From the NCBI RefSeq assembly GCF_014851395.1, contig NW_024041150.1:27393225-27457224 (forward strand): a stretch of DNA of 64,000 nucleotides, read 5' to 3'. This stretch comes from Micropterus salmoides (taxonomy: Eukaryota; Chordata; Actinopteri; Centrarchiformes; Centrarchidae). Shown piece after piece: positions 22,993 through 33,474 of the stretch; within the stretch, counting starts at the first letter, position 1; every line of letters starts with the position of its first letter. The notes under the pieces were generated by a model, which worked only from the letters and a program-made list of their open reading frames with translations, did no database searches and was not told the origin of the DNA. The position numbers and the translations under genes are program-made.

Positions 22993-25900
22993 CTTGCCAC
23001 TGGGGCTGTGCAGCTCCAGTCTGTAAACAGGGGAGTGTGTGAGCAGCATCAGCTCAAGTTGCTCCAGTTTCTTCCTGCTACGAGCTGACAAAGCCATGAG
23101 CCTGGACCCTGTCTTTACACAAACACATTGTATTTCACTCATCTGTTGAAAAAACACTGGCCAGAGCTCTTCTCTCTGTAATTGTGTCACTTTCGCACAA
23201 ACATACTGCTTGTTGCCGTAGCTGTTGTCGGAGTAGGTACATCTTGGTTCTGATGGTGTGTATACGAAGGTGTGTAACTGGTGAACGTTCCTGCTCTGCA
23301 ACCCAGCGAAGTTTGAGACCAGCAAGAGGCACATACCAGCAGAACCTATACTGGTCCTGCTTCCTGGAAGAAACAAGCAAATGCAGACAAAGACACAGTT
23401 TACTCAAAGGCAACGCTTAAACGTCATCATTCAGGATGTGAATATGACACATACATGCTGTGTGGTCTCTCAAAATGTAGACCACATTTCCCATAAGCCC
23501 CGGGGGTTTGTCTCGCTACACTCACCCTCTGCTTGTATGTTTGAATCTGGTGCACAGAAGGAGGTCGGTGTAAAGGAAGAGGTGACGCAGCCTGCGTTCC
23601 CCTTCACTCCCATCCACCACAAAGCCGTCACGCATCAGCTGACGTCTCTGAAGTAACACATAAACATACACATAGAAATACAATTATATACTCATATACA
23701 GACAGTATACATATATACACATATATCTTTGTATATATATATACACACACACACACACACATACAGTATATACATAATATATACATGCATACATACAGGG
23801 GTGTCGTACATCTAGGCCCTGTACATAAGCATTCTCTATGGGCCCCTCCCAACATCCACAGCAATTCGTTCTAGTATCTTTGTGGGCCCTCCACACATGA
23901 GGGCATGGTATACTCAGTCCCCCCCACCAGTCCAACACCCCTGCATATATACATATGTGTATATGCACATGCAATTCAACACTTATCCATGTCTATCTTG
24001 GCCAGATTTTGTACAGCGTAAGCCTCACCATGCCGTGACTGAGCGTGACCTCCCGTTTGCACTGTGAACTCTCGTTGATACCAGACAGGAAGCTGCGAGA
24101 CAATCTCAGAGCTTCCTGTAAGGCTGCGTAATCTCTGTGATCCTCTGGAGTCGTCTTCAAGAGGTCCTACAAGACCACAGAGAAGTTGCTTAGTCAGAAA
24201 ATAAGTCATCGCCATCTGTGCTCCAATTCCACCACATGAGAAATAATGTATTCATCATGCAAAAGAAAGATGAGTACTATCAGAGGAAAACAGTGACTGC
24301 TAGAGAGGTGATGTTGGAGTTATTAGGATTTGATGAATTATCTCACAAGCAGCACTAGTGTGGTCTTGGTTACTCTGTCCAAAGGCTTGTATAGTAGAGC
24401 TGTAAAAACCAAAGACAGCAGTCAGACACAGTTAAAACTCAAAGTTATTACAAAAACAAATCCACTCACTTAGAGTATTGTACCTTCAAAGGTGTATTTG
24501 GTGCGTGTTTTGTCTGAGCCATTGTTAGACATCATGCTCTGGAAAAGCAAGAGATAAAGTGTGCCTGGTGAGAATAACATTGTACACAGCTAGTTACAGT
24601 ACAGTACGTGTTCCTGTGGTAGCGCAGAGTTTGTAGTACCTCGGCCAGGGTTCGGAAACGAGGGTCTGAGTGTGTGCACTTGCGAACAACATCAACAGCT
24701 TTCTCGTAGTTTGCAATGAAACCGCCATACAGGCCGATCTGGTTTACCTGCAAAGACAACATAACGGATGGATGTATACCATGCCCTCATGTGTTTCACT
24801 GGCATTAAAGGAACCGCTCTAAGCTGGTTTAAGTCCTATTTATCAGATCGATTTCAGTTTGTACATGTTAACGATGAGTCCTCCATGCACGCCAAAGTTA
24901 CTCATGGAGTTCCTCAAGGATCTGTCCTTGGACCAATCCTCTTCACCTTATATATGCTTCCTTTAGGCAATATTATCAGGAAACATTCCATAAGCTTTCA
25001 TTGTTATGCAGATGATACTCAGTTATATAATATAATAATAATAATAATCCTTATTTGTAGAGCACTTTTCAAAAACAAGTTACAAAGTGCTTTAACAAGT
25101 GTAAAGAATAATACAAAAAAAGATAAGAGCATGAAAATTTAATATAAAATTAGTAAAATATAATAAAATAAAAGGGATAAAATAAAGTCAAATAAGATCG
25201 GGAAAAGCTCTCCTATAAAAGTATGTTTTAAGAAGGGACTTAAAAGAGTTCACTGACTCAGCCGACCTGATTTCCTCGGGCAGGCTGTTCCAGAGCCTCG
25301 GGGCCCTGACAGCAAACGCTCTGTCCCCTTTAGTTTTCAGTCGAGACTCTGGAACAGACAACAGACCTCTGCCCGAGGATCTCAAGGTACGTGCTGGTGC
25401 GTATGGGACTAAAAGGTCAGAAATATAACAAGGCGAGAGGCCATGAAGAGCTTTAAAAGTAATCAATAGAATTTTAAAGTCAATTCTAAAACATACTGGG
25501 AGCCAGTGTAATGAAGCTAAAATAGGAGTAATGTGTTCATATTTCTTTGTTCTGGTTAAAAGCCTGGCAGCTGAGTTCTGGACAGTCTGGAGTCGATCAA
25601 TAGATTTTTGGGTTAAACAGGTGAAAAGGCTGTTGCAATAATCCAGGCGTGATGAGATGAAGGCGTGTAAAATGGTCTCGGTGTCCTTAAAAGTTAACAT
25701 TGATCTAATTTTAGCTATATTTCTAAGTTGATAAAAACATGATTGAACAAGCTTTGTGGTGTGCTGCTCGAAATTTAAATTACTATCAAACCAAACACCA
25801 AGGTTCTTTGCCACAGGCTTAATGTGATTTACTAGGGAACCAGCAGATGGCAGTATTTGATTTGCCATCTGCTGAGACCCGATGACCAGGATTTCTGTTT

Positions 25901-28016
25901 TGTCTGAGTTCAGCTGGAGGAAATTATTTGACATCCATTTTTTAACTTCACAAAGGCAGTTGTTAAGTGAACTCAGCATTCCAGGGTCTGTGGATCTGAC
26001 GGGCAAGTTATATCTATCGATCAAGCCAGATGAAACTCATCAGTTAGCTAAACTTCAAATGTGCCTTCAGGATGTTAAAACCTGGATGACCTGTAATTTT
26101 CTCATGTTAAACTCAGATAAAACTGAAGTTATTGCTCTGGGGCCTAAGCACCTCCGTGACGCATTATCTAAAGATTTAGTTTCCCTGGATGGCATCGCCT
26201 TGGCCTCCAGCACCACTGTGAGGAATCTTGGAGTTATCTTTGATCAGGACATGTCGTTTAAGTCTCACATTAAGCAAATTTCAAGGACCGCCTTTTTTCA
26301 GTACGTAATATTGCGAAAATCAGGAACATCCTGTCTAAAAATGATGCAGAAAAACTAGTCCATGCATTTGTTACTTCTAGACTGGATTACTGCAATTCCT
26401 TATTATCAGGCTGCTCGAAAAAGTCCATTAAGACTCTTCAGCTGATGCAGAATGCTGCAGCACGTGTTCTGACAGGAACCAGGAAAAGAGATCACATTTC
26501 TCCTGTTTTAGCTTCTTTGCATTGGCTTCCAGTAAAATCCAGAATAGAATTTAAAATCATTCTTCTTACCTACAAAGCTCTTAATGGTCAGGCACCATCT
26601 TATCTTAAAGAGCTCATAGTACCTTACTACCCCACCAGAGCACTGCGCTCCCAGAATGCAGGGTTACTTGTGGTTCCTAGAGTCTCCAAAAGTAGACTAG
26701 GAGCCAGAGCGTTCAGCTATCAAGCTCCTCTCCTGTGGAACCAGGTTCCAGTTTGGGTTCAGGAGGCAGACACCATCTCCACATTTAAGAGTAGGCTTAA
26801 GACTTTCCTCTTTGATAAAGCTTATGAGTCCTGAACCATCCCTTAGTTATGCTGCTATAGGCCTAGACTGCCGGGGGATTTCCCATGATGCACTGAGCTC
26901 CTCTCTCCTCTACTTTCTCTCCCTCTGTATGCAACCTTATCCCATTATTGCATGTTACTAACACAACTTCTCCCCTTTCTGGTAGTCTTGTGCTTTCTCG
27001 TCTCTCTCCTCTCTCCTATCACTTCCTGCAGGTTTTCTGGCTCTGGAGCTGTGGAGTCTGGATCTGTGGCTGCGAGTCACCTGCTGCCCCTGTGTTCCTG
27101 CTCGACACCCTCTACTGCAACGACTATTGTTGCTAGTTTTATTGTTATTATTGTTATTATAATCATTAACATTACGATGGTTACCATTAACACTATTATA
27201 AATATCTGTACCATTTTTCATTCGGTCTATAGCAACGTTGCCTTCGCTGTCTGTGCCTCTGTGTGTGTGTTGTGTGGGCTGCCTCCCTCCCCTCTCTCTC
27301 TCCTTACATCTCTCTCTCTCTCTCTCTCTCTCCTTCACCCCAACCGGTCGAGGCAGATGGCCGCCCACCCTGAGCCATGGTTCTGCTCGAGGTTTCTGCC
27401 TCTTAAAAGGAAGTTTTTCCTTGCCTCTGTCGCCTAGTGCTTGCTCTTGGTGGGAACTGTTGGGCTTCTGTAAATAACATCACAGAGTACGGTCTAGACC
27501 TGCTCTTTTATGAAAAGCGCTGTGAGACAACTGTTGTTGTGATTTGGCGCTATATAAATAAAATTTAATTGAATTGAATTGAAATGGAAGGAGGGGGGAG
27601 GGGGCACAATCACAAAATCACGCTCTGTCGGCTCTTGTGCTAAATAATACATGTGGTCCTCCATTTGTCCAAATTTCTCTTCTTTTCTTACTTCTAATAA
27701 ACAGTCAACAGCTACTATTACTAAAATTAATTCTTCTTCTTCTTCGTACTTATTCAATGTAGTGATGAAACGCACTCTCTAGAGACTTTTGTCCTTTTGG
27801 GCTACTGTAGAAACATGGCGGAGTAACATGGTGACGTCCATGTAAGAGGACCCGCAGTGTATGTAGATATAAATGGCTCATTCTAAGGTAATAAAAACAT
27901 AACAGTTCATTATGTAAGGTCTTTATACGCCACTTAAAAGATAGTTAGGGATATTTTATTGCATTTCTGTCAATAGATCCTCCTACATATTACATACTGG
28001 ACCTTTAACCCCCTTT

Positions 28017-28059
<43 letters not shown>

Positions 28060-28856
28060 TCTAAAGACCAATCAAGAGTACTATCCTAGCACCGGTGTTT
28101 TATAAGCTGTCATCCAGTATGTTCACCAGCCAGTTGCCAACTTTGTTGGTCTTTTGTCTGGAGCTGGACAGACTGCCTGCTGCAGCTGAAAATGAGGTTG
28201 ACGAGAACTTTGTGAGTGAACCAAAACAGTAAAATTGCAGGCTGTAAAACCAAAACAATGAGCTGAAAGACCCTGAAATGCTCCGTAGAGCATACATTGA
28301 CTTTAAAAGGTTTAAAAGCACAAACAGCAAAATGTGTTTCAAGCTTGGTGCACTTCCTCATCGGGAGGGTAATGGTGGCGTGCTTATAGACATTTTAAAA
28401 AGAGGAAGCAACCTCACAGTTACAACGTGGTCTAAAACCTTATGTCATGGCGTCTTGTCACTCATTGAACAGCTTCCCTCTGTTTCTCTTTTTGTCACTG
28501 ACTCATGTGGGAATCCTTCTTTGCCACCGTTTATTAAAAGATTCTTAATTAAAGCCTGACGCAGGATGCAAGCACTAAAAGTTGGTCTTGACACATTAGA
28601 GAACCTACCATTTTCAGAAACAGGTCTCCCACCATGAGCTCAAAGCCTGTGAGGCTCATTTTTCTCTCCTCACCAGGGCTGGGCTCGGTCTGACAGTGAG
28701 CGCTCAGCCGGGCCTTCAGGCCAGAGTGGAAAATTTGGTGCATGTCTCTGATCTCAGGCACTTGGTAGAAAACAGTCTGGACCTGCCGACTGGACAGAAC
28801 TGGCTGGGAGGTCCCGGCTGAGGCCCACAGCGCCTTCATGGGCTAGACAAGAAAAG

Positions 28857-28891
<35 letters not shown>

Positions 28892-31800
28892 TACTGAGTT
28901 AATCCTGTCAGTACAGTTACAGTCAAGTAATTGGGCTGTACGAGCAGAGAGGCTAAAGGCTAATCAGTATGGGTGAGAAGAACAAGCTGGTGTGTTAAAG
29001 ATGTAGATAAAATAAAACAGGCGTCGGTGAGGCGAGAAAAAGAAGAATGTGTGAACCGATACACAGTTCACACTTCCTCTCCAGCCACTCAACTTTGACA
29101 CATACACCCAGACCACTGCTAAGTAACAGTAAGCGTAAACAGCACGTCTGCACGAGGGGTAAATATACCCACTCAGTGCTACATGCGTACTACTGAAGGG
29201 ACAACAGCACAGACAAGACGCAGCGTTCCAGACATCAACTTTCTGATTCATTTCTCACATCCATGTGTTTCCTTTTTTTTTTTTTTGGTTCAATGAGTTG
29301 TAAGAATGAGGAAACATGGAGTTGCTGTGGCTGTGAATAGAATAGAAGAGAAAGAAGCAATTTACACTCTCAGTCAATCAATTTTCTACCCTTCAGAAGT
29401 AGGACTAGATTAAAGAAAGGATCTACTTTAATCTGATCAACCTGAGCATCTTCATGCTCTCACCGACTTTCGTTTTCTTGCCTGTAAGATTCAATAAGAT
29501 TATTGATAGCGCTCTCAGCAGAGACCCCAGGAAGTTACAGTACTGGTTGCATAATTTTTTAGGATTCAAGTCAATTTCAAGTCAAGTCAATTTATTTATA
29601 AAGCACATTTAAAAACAACCACTGTTGAACAAAGTGCTGTACAAAGTTATACAATTAAAACAACAAGAAGAAAATAAAAAAGGGATAAAAAGGGAGCATA
29701 CAACGATAATAAATGATGCGACAGTTATGAAGCATGCAGCAATAACAAGAAAGATGAAGCAGCCAGGACAGTTAAGGATGAATGTCCCTAGACTGACTCG
29801 AAGACCAAAGAATAAAAATGCGTTTTAAGACGAGACTTGAAGGTCTCAGTAGCTGGGGATGATCCAATGAAAATGTGAAGTTTATTCCACAGCCTTGGGG
29901 CCACTACCGAAAAGGCACGATCACCCTTTGTTAACAGGCGAGCCTGTGGAATAGCTAAAAGGAGCTGGTTTGACGATCTAAGGTGCCTGGACGAGCGATA
30001 CAGCGTGAGGAGGTCTAAATAATATGGTGGAGTCAATCCATGCAAGGCCTTAAAAACAATTAAAAGAACCTTAAAATTCCAAATAGGATTACCTCCGTCT
30101 ATTATTCTCATTAAGTTGGAGAAAGTTTTTGGCCATCTAGCACTTAATATCATTGAAACAGTCATAGATGGATTGCAAAGAATTAATGTCACTTGGTTTT
30201 AACGGGAGATACAGCTGCGTATCATCAGCATAACATTGGTAGGATTAGTTGTGTCTACAGAAAATGGAGCCCAAAGGGCGCATATACAAGGAGAATAGAA
30301 TTGGTCCAACAATTTTGTGCACTATTGAAGTTGAACTCTCAGTAATATTTCGAGTTTTGCTTGTAGAATTAGTCCAACAATTTGTGCACTAGGGTTTAGG
30401 GTTAGGCAATCAAACAGAAGAGGGTGAGTAGGGGGCAGGACTTGACACAAAGCTGGTTACATTAAATTGTTGTTTTACACATTGGTGTTTGTACTTTTTA
30501 AACAAACACAAATGAGATATAAAATGTTAATTAGTGACATGGACTGTGTCAGCTTTGGACAGAGTCAAACTACCTGTTGTTTGTCTTTATGTTAAGCTAA
30601 GCTAACCTGCTGCTAACTGTAACGTTAGGTAGGCTACATATTAAACTGTAGACACAAGAGTCGTTTCAATGTTTTGAGAAAAAACGGGGAACCTCATTTC
30701 AGGTGGAGGTTGGTTTAAGGAGGAAGCTGAACAACAAACATTGAATGTGATTTTTGACCCGACACTGATCACAGGCTGAAAAACATGCACGTGACTGCTG
30801 CTCATAGTCAGATACAGTAAACACACAAAACAAACCTAAGTTCAGGTAAAGTAAAAAAAAAACTCTTGCTGATTCCTTTAGCTTTCATGATAAAAAAAAA
30901 AGCATGTCTAATATTTATGTGGTGACAACAGAACAGCTAAAGGGAAGTTTGACAGTGATAGTTTCCCATTTTGCAATATGTTTTTGCCTAGAGAATAACA
31001 TGAGTTAGCACCTCAAGTTTTCATGTTATGTGTGTGTGTGTTACCATCAGCAGGGCCTCCAGCTCTCTGAGATAAACCTCCTCACTCTCCAGGATGCCTT
31101 TCAGGACCACGAGCCTCCTCTCCAACATGTCTTCCGGACTGCAGAATGTCTGATTCACAAACATTCAACAACATGTAGAAAATAAAGTAAAGTCATTCTC
31201 AAAATCTGTGTCATGACAATTCATTTAGCCAGTGCAAATTGTGCAATCTTGACTTTTGAAATGAAAGCTGACATTTCTTCTGTTCGGGATCTCATAGACC
31301 CACGCTGTAACACGTGGTTACATTCAATATTATTTTTCAAATCCCCAAAAAAGTCTATTTGATTTATGTTATTGGGGTTTAATAACAGTGCGTTCATAAC
31401 TGGGGAATTTATTTGGAATATATATTTGCTCATGCATAAGCCATAAAACATATAAAACATTAAATATTTCCCTATTTGGTGTAATAAAACTGTTTGATGG
31501 TCACTTCTGTATTTTGCCACCTTCATCAAATGAGCACCATTTGTGGAAAACAGAAGTGTTACTTCTTCAATACTTTTCTATATTGGGTCAGAGGAAAAGA
31601 AAAACAATATTCAAAGACAATTATTGTTATTATTTCACTCTTAAGGTATAACCCGAGGAATTGCTAATAGCTACTGAAAATGTTGCATCTTTACTTAACC
31701 ACCATTAAAACCTCGTGTATTCCGGTGTTTTCATTTATAAAACCTTTTTATATAAGTTACCAAGAGTTCACAAACAACTATGGCATAAGAACTGCTTAAT

Positions 31801-32242
31801 GACACATGAAAAATACAACATTTTTCTTTTTGCATGTGTAACGTGAAGGACTGCCAGCTCACAGGGGTATCGGGGAAGTCCAAGCTCTCCGAGAGGAGAG
31901 GCGAGAGGTAACCGGACACTGCCTCCTCCTGGAACACATCCTCCTCCAGGACGTCTGTCTCTGCATCAGCTACAACTGACACAAACACACACAATACGGT
32001 AGCACGTGGGAGAAAGGTCTAAGCTTAGCTGCTCTTCAAAAATTAGCGCACTTTTAGAAGAGATTATGGCACGAGAATAGACTGGATACTTTTTTTGATC
32101 ATCTACTGCTGAATGCCCCAAAATTATTTATAATGGTTTATAAAGTAACCTTTTCTTCACATAACAAAACACAATGTCTCCATCCCTCACCTGGTACATG
32201 CTGTGACTGCAGATAATGCACAGCCTCCTGGTACAGGTCCAT
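15943..32242 (-). CDS. BCR/ABR-family Rho GEF/GAP (DH-PH-C2-RhoGAP)
   Basis: Twenty-two exons read in consistent phase, 5' to 3' on the minus strand: 32242-32191, 31975-31863, 31149-31045, 28842-28609, 24747-24640, 24538-24484, 24399-24347, 24166-24029, 23647-23526, 23363-23207, 23112-22993, 22872-22797, 21035-20940, 20751-20677, 20539-20442, 20007-19906, 19010-18847, 18583-18444, 17663-17529, 17229-17124, 16893-16752, 16044-15943 (2493 nt, 830 residues). Domains are DH, PH, C2 and RhoGAP in the order unique to BCR and ABR, proteins that act on Rac/Cdc42/Rho GTPases near membranes. The arginine finger (GIYRISG, Arg652), KLYFRELPEPL and NLATVFGP are intact, so GAP activity is expected. The N-terminus is only about 55 residues, nearer ABR than BCR; the BCR oligomerisation and kinase region is absent. 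Identity to ABR looks moderate, so this may be a third, divergent paralogue. It converges on the netrin gene. Confidence 0.9.
16045..21034. other. ABR-like introns 13-21
   Basis: Introns of roughly 0.2-0.9 kb, AT-rich. I saw no element clear enough to name between these exons, only A-rich and TA-rich tracts. Confidence 0.5.
18847..21035 (-). CDS. ABR-like exons 13-17: C2 domain and linker
   Basis: Exon 14 (GTLSVAIHSAYGL), exon 15 (VCVEVDGYEFYDKQAQT and NPHWDQ) and exon 16 (ELSFQVDGAQDLRVLC) match strands of the BCR/ABR C2 domain. Exon 17 ends PVFCVPIKTVA, the strand entering the GAP domain. The lipid- or calcium-binding loops look weak, so Ca-dependent binding cannot be assumed. Confidence 0.82.
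21036..22796. other. ABR-like intron 12
   Basis: A 1.76 kb intron between the PH and C2 exons. No recognisable mobile element or gene; short open frames here have no family features. Confidence 0.55.
22797..23647 (-). CDS. ABR-like exons 9-12: PH domain
   Basis: Exon 9 begins RRQLMRDGFVV and contains the LRHLFLYTDLLLCTRFK strand region. Exon 10 has QYRFCWYVPLAGLKLRW. Exon 11 has RKKLEQLELMLLTHSPVYRL and exon 12 HTLLLSSLYELEEWREAI. These correspond in order to the BCR/ABR PH domain with its long internal basic insertion. Confidence 0.9.
22961..22990. repeat. (GT)n microsatellite next to exon 11 donor
   Basis: About 15 GT units directly downstream, in gene sense, of the exon 11 donor. The tract and its flank are duplicated in inverted orientation at 28857-28926. 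Confidence 0.95.
23796..23943. mobile_element. Miniature hAT-like element (148 bp)
   Basis: Ends are CAGGGGTGTCG and CAACACCCCTG, near-perfect inverted repeats of hAT form. Flanks are CATACATA and CATATATA, an 8-bp target duplication with one mismatch. It lies in intron 8 of the ABR-like gene and has no coding capacity. Confidence 0.7.
24029..31149 (-). CDS. ABR-like exons 3-8: DH (RhoGEF) domain
   Basis: Exon 3 encodes LVVLKGILESEEVYLRELEA, the first DH helix. Exon 4 opens with PMKALWASAGTSQPVL, the counterpart of a BCR/ABR-specific phrase, and carries VFYQVPEIRDMH. Exons 5-8 encode GLYGGFIANYEKAVDVV, LLYKPLDRVTKTTLVLL and the last helix (ALRLSRSFLSGINE). Introns 3 and 4 hold L2 LINEs. The exon 3 acceptor (gtgaatcag) is pyrimidine-poor but is the one that keeps phase. 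Confidence 0.88.
24794..27583 (+). mobile_element. L2-type LINE, 5'-truncated, interrupted by a second LINE
   Basis: In intron 4 of the ABR-like gene, on the opposite strand to it. It encodes reverse transcriptase blocks GIKGTALSWFKSYLSDR, GVPQGSVLGPILF and YADDTQLY, then after the inner insertion LSIKPDETHQLAKLQ and the C-terminal region (ISPVLASLHWLPVKSRIEFK). At least one frame change is visible near 26300. The 3'UTR carries a CT-rich tract, the conserved GTTTCTGCCTCTTAAAAGG-type segment and a GAATT-repeat tail ending about 27583. The 5' border is about 24794, within 50 bp of exon 5. Confidence 0.88.
25029..26005 (-). mobile_element. L2-type LINE 3' fragment nested in the LINE above
   Basis: A 977-bp insertion flanked by the perfect direct repeat AGTTATAT (25021-25028 and 26006-26013). 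It splits the host LINE immediately after its YADDTQLY motif. The insert has an undamaged C-terminal reverse transcriptase frame (about 270 codons, ending near 25188) and a TTATT-rich 3' tail. The same family recurs, more decayed, near 60.7-61.56 kb on the plus strand. Open frame and perfect target duplication suggest a fairly recent event. Confidence 0.9.
27584..28009. mobile_element. Small non-autonomous element, family A copy 1
   Basis: Shares blocks with 39720-39993 and 54107-54800, including GTCGGCTCTTGTGCTAAAT, TGGCTCATTCTAAGGTA and an end reading ACCTTTAA. This resembles an abundant fish miniature DNA element with GGTCCAGT/ACTGGACC-type ends. No open frame. Confidence 0.65.
28021..28057. 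repeat. (CA)n microsatellite
   Basis: About 18 CA units in ABR-like intron 4. Confidence 0.95.
28857..28926. repeat. CA tract plus flank, inverted copy of 22921-22992
   Basis: A GTAC(AC)n tract followed by about 40 bp that is the exact reverse complement of sequence beside exon 11. It lies 15 bp upstream of exon 4 in gene sense, so it borders that exon's acceptor region. Confidence 0.8.
29568..30320 (-). mobile_element. L2-type LINE 3' fragment in ABR-like intron 3
   Basis: The minus strand encodes a decayed YADDTQLY-like block near 30200-30240 and the C-terminal region with TPPYYLDLLTLYR and LTKGDRAFSVVAPRLWN. The 3' end near 29570-29620 has the usual GTGCTTTATAAATAAATTGA-like tail. Stops and frame changes show it is dead. 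Confidence 0.78.
31863..32242 (-). CDS. ABR-like exons 1-2: short acidic N-terminus
   Basis: Exon 1 (32242-32191) starts MDLYQEAVHYLQSQHVP and has a GTGAGG donor. Exon 2 (31975-31863) encodes an acidic stretch with SGYLSPLLSESLDF. An acceptor 6 nt further in (ttgtag) would drop two residues in frame. I find no family match for this N-terminus. The start is chosen because phase into exon 2 and the DH exons is kept; an alternative first exon further upstream remains possible. Confidence 0.6.
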
Positions 32243-32700
32243 CGATGAGCACGGAAGTCTTCCCCTCACAGTGCAGGCTGAGATCTGGAGAGGCAGCGAG
32301 CAAACGCACAGCAGAAAACTTCCTCTTTCTGTTAAAGATGCTCAGAAGGGGAAAATACAGCTTCCTGTCTGCGCAAAACCGAGTAAAAGCCAGTGAGAAC
32401 TGGCACCTGACGTTTGATTCCCACATTGGTAGCCTACTTCACTTCCTCTAAATGTGGTTGCTACAGAAACCTCACCACAACAGTTCAGTTAGGTCAGTGA
32501 AATGATGGCTAACTGGTTGCTTCATACGCGACCATTGTTTTTTTAAATTTACTACATAATAACAATAAAAATAATGATATAATGATCAGGGCATAGATTT
32601 TTCTAACCATTATCAGTTTTTGTTTTAACCATAAAGCATGTCTAAATCAGTCAGAGTTTAATTGTAATAATCAGTCTCCATTAATGACATTTAGCTACCA
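32243..32700. other. Upstream flank of the ABR-like gene
   Basis: Expected to hold the 5'UTR and promoter of the ABR-like gene. No TATA box or clear CpG island was seen, and there is no other gene. Confidence 0.4.
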
Positions 32701-33145
32701 GGAGAAAATAGCTGGTATAAATAGTAGGCTATATAGCATTGTATAGACAGTTTAACCTATGGAAATCAAACAATAGTAGGCTACTAGCTTAACCTTTAAG
32801 TGTAGTATTAACAAATAAAATTACATTTATGAAGTATGTAGCTGCCCTAGCGTACACACACACACACACATATATTTTTATTGTTGTTATTTTTAATGCA
32901 GGCCTATGTATGTGTGTGTCCATTAAACTTTAATGATCGTCAACCAAGACCCTCTTTTAATGGTCCAAGCTTCCCTCTACAGTGAAACAGATGTTAACAC
33001 AGCTTCATTCTTCATTCTTTTGCCTAACTTGAGGTCATTGCTGCTGATACAGTTCACCATTACGCTTAGCACCATAGGCGCTGAGATATTTCCTGTAGGA
33101 CCAGTGGTTGCATATGTAACTATTAAAGTGACCTGTGAGTGTATA

Positions 33146-33151
33146 TATGTG

Positions 33152-33190
<39 letters not shown>
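33146..33190. repeat. (GT)n microsatellite
   Basis: About 20 GT units, inside duplication copy 1. Confidence 0.95.
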
Positions 33191-33193
<3 letters not shown>

Positions 33194-33376
33194 AATGTCA
33201 CTGTTAAATGTTGACTTCTGTTTTTGGTCTAACGCTGCCCTCTATAGTAAAACATATGTTAACATAGCTTTGTCTGAGCTCTTTCATTTCTTGTCAACCT
33301 GTGTTATTAGCAGGACTTCCTGCATTTTTATCTACTCGTCATATGTCATACTTTCTTCATAGACTTCTTCAGTGCG

Positions 33377-33474
33377 GAAGACTTCTTGGGAACGCGTCTC
33401 AAAGTCTGTGAGGGTGCAATGTCCACCCTCAAATGTCCACCCTCACAGACTTTGAGGCGCGTTCCCGGGAAGTC
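33377..33474. repeat. Inverted repeat (about 37-bp arms, 22-bp loop)
   Basis: The left arm, containing GGGAACGCGTCTCAAAGTC, pairs with GACTTTGAGGCGCGTTCCC in the right arm at about 90 percent or better. The loop repeats GTCCACCCTCA. It lies in a repeat-like stretch that continues into CCCATTTATACTCCTGCGTA, a phrase common in fish miniature elements. Confidence 0.7.

Noticed and set aside
30384..30396. Telomere-like GGGTTTAGGGTTAGG
   Set aside because: Only about two degenerate units; not an interstitial telomere array.
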